A stretch of DNA of 14,606 bases, from contig WTXG01000543.1 of NCBI GenBank assembly GCA_022496185.1, forward strand, positions 1-14,606, written 5' to 3'. Below are positions 14,471 to 14,606 of the stretch, piece after piece. The stretch's first letter is position 1; each line of letters starts with the position of its first letter. A model generated the notes under the pieces. It did not search any database and had not been told where the DNA came from. It saw only the letters and a list, made by a program, of their open reading frames with translations. Position numbers and translations under genes: made by a program. The DNA is from Multifurca ochricompacta (Eukaryota > Basidiomycota > Agaricomycetes > Russulales > Russulaceae).

Positions 14471-14606
14471 ATCTTACTGATCTAGGTGTTACAATAGAAG
14501 ACAGATATTTTACTGTTCGAGACGCACTTAGAACCCACCCAGAGCTCATCCCCCTCACCCAAGCAGTACGATTACCTACAACCCTGTCCCCTTCTCCCAT
14601 TCAGCC
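14434..14606 (+). CDS. gypsy-2 Gag-like continuation, runs off the window
   Basis: One frame over from the preceding piece, an uninterrupted protein-like reading starts LDGRFISLFGTLNLTDLG and continues through EDRYFTVRDALRTHPELIPL to the window end. The preceding frame ends at 14470 after only a dozen out-of-phase residues. A missing C in the TCC at 14432-14434 would make the two continuous. No domain is recognised. Confidence 0.45.
   Translation, partial: MDGRFISLFGTLNLTDLGVTIEDRYFTVRDALRTHPELIPLTQAVRLPTTLSPSPIQ

Larger units (their letters stand above)
12975..14606 (+). mobile_element. Second gypsy-like LTR retrotransposon (gypsy-2), right end cut by window
   Basis: A TGTCATGAACTGACACC start, TATA box, TGTAACA end, a self-complementary primer site in the same position as in gypsy-1, and a following Pro-rich Gag-like frame together indicate the 5' end of another LTR element on the plus strand. 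No protease or RT is in the window, so the family is inferred from the self-priming architecture. The second LTR lies beyond the window. Confidence 0.7.

Noticed and set aside
1..14606. CRISPR arrays, rRNA, tRNA genes and host genes
   Set aside because: None found; the only tRNA-like sequence is the 15-base primer-site match at 12123-12137, which lacks a tRNA body.

Overview
The window looks like transposon-nested chromatin of a filamentous fungus, most likely a basidiomycete. Supporting signs are a single-polyprotein Ty3/gypsy chromovirus with a C-terminal chromodomain, a CpG-depleted Ty1/copia relic, a hAT-type MITE rich in GGCCC/GGCTT subterminal motifs, and a primer-binding site matching the anticodon arm of a fungal initiator tRNA. 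I see no host gene, rRNA, tRNA or CRISPR array; nearly every base can be assigned to a mobile element. The species cannot be named from the sequence alone.

Layout. (1) 1-7001, + strand: Ty3/gypsy chromovirus 'gypsy-1'. It has a 5' LTR cut by the window edge (1-598), a self-complementary primer-binding site (601-613), a broken gag and protease region (about 702-2878), an intact 984-codon pol with RT, RNase H, integrase and chromodomain (2875-5829), a 3' non-coding stretch, and a 3' LTR (about 6248-7001). (2) 7002-7436: left arm of a ~435 bp inverted repeat. (3) 7437-12426, - strand: decayed Ty1/copia element. It is cut inside RT at 7437 and interrupted in gag by a 486 bp hAT MITE (10211-10696, perfect 8 bp target duplication). 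Upstream lie a long hairpin-rich leader, a half-tRNA primer site (12123-12137) and a ~289 bp LTR (12138-12426). (4) 12488-12921: right arm of the inverted repeat. (5) 12975-14606, + strand: start of a second gypsy-like element 'gypsy-2', with LTR 12975-13557, a self-primer site at 13560-13569, and the N-terminal part of a Gag-like frame running off the window.

Main results. Two different LTR elements here appear to prime reverse transcription from their own RNA 5' end (Tf1/sushi style): 13 nt and 10 nt perfect complementarity between the predicted transcript start and the site two bases after the LTR. The copia element instead has a copia-type half-initiator-tRNA site. All eight frame breaks I can place in the three elements are one missing base beside a short homopolymer, which points to base-call or assembly deletions as much as to decay. 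The copia element has real damage: the catalytic Glu of its integrase is Lys, there are two adjacent TGA stops, and CpG is almost absent (about 8 in 2.76 kb), while gypsy-1 is CpG-rich with LTRs differing by only a few bases.

Inferred order of events: copia insertion, CpG decay, hAT MITE and inverted-arm rearrangement, then gypsy-1 into or against the left arm, with gypsy-2 landing beyond the right arm.
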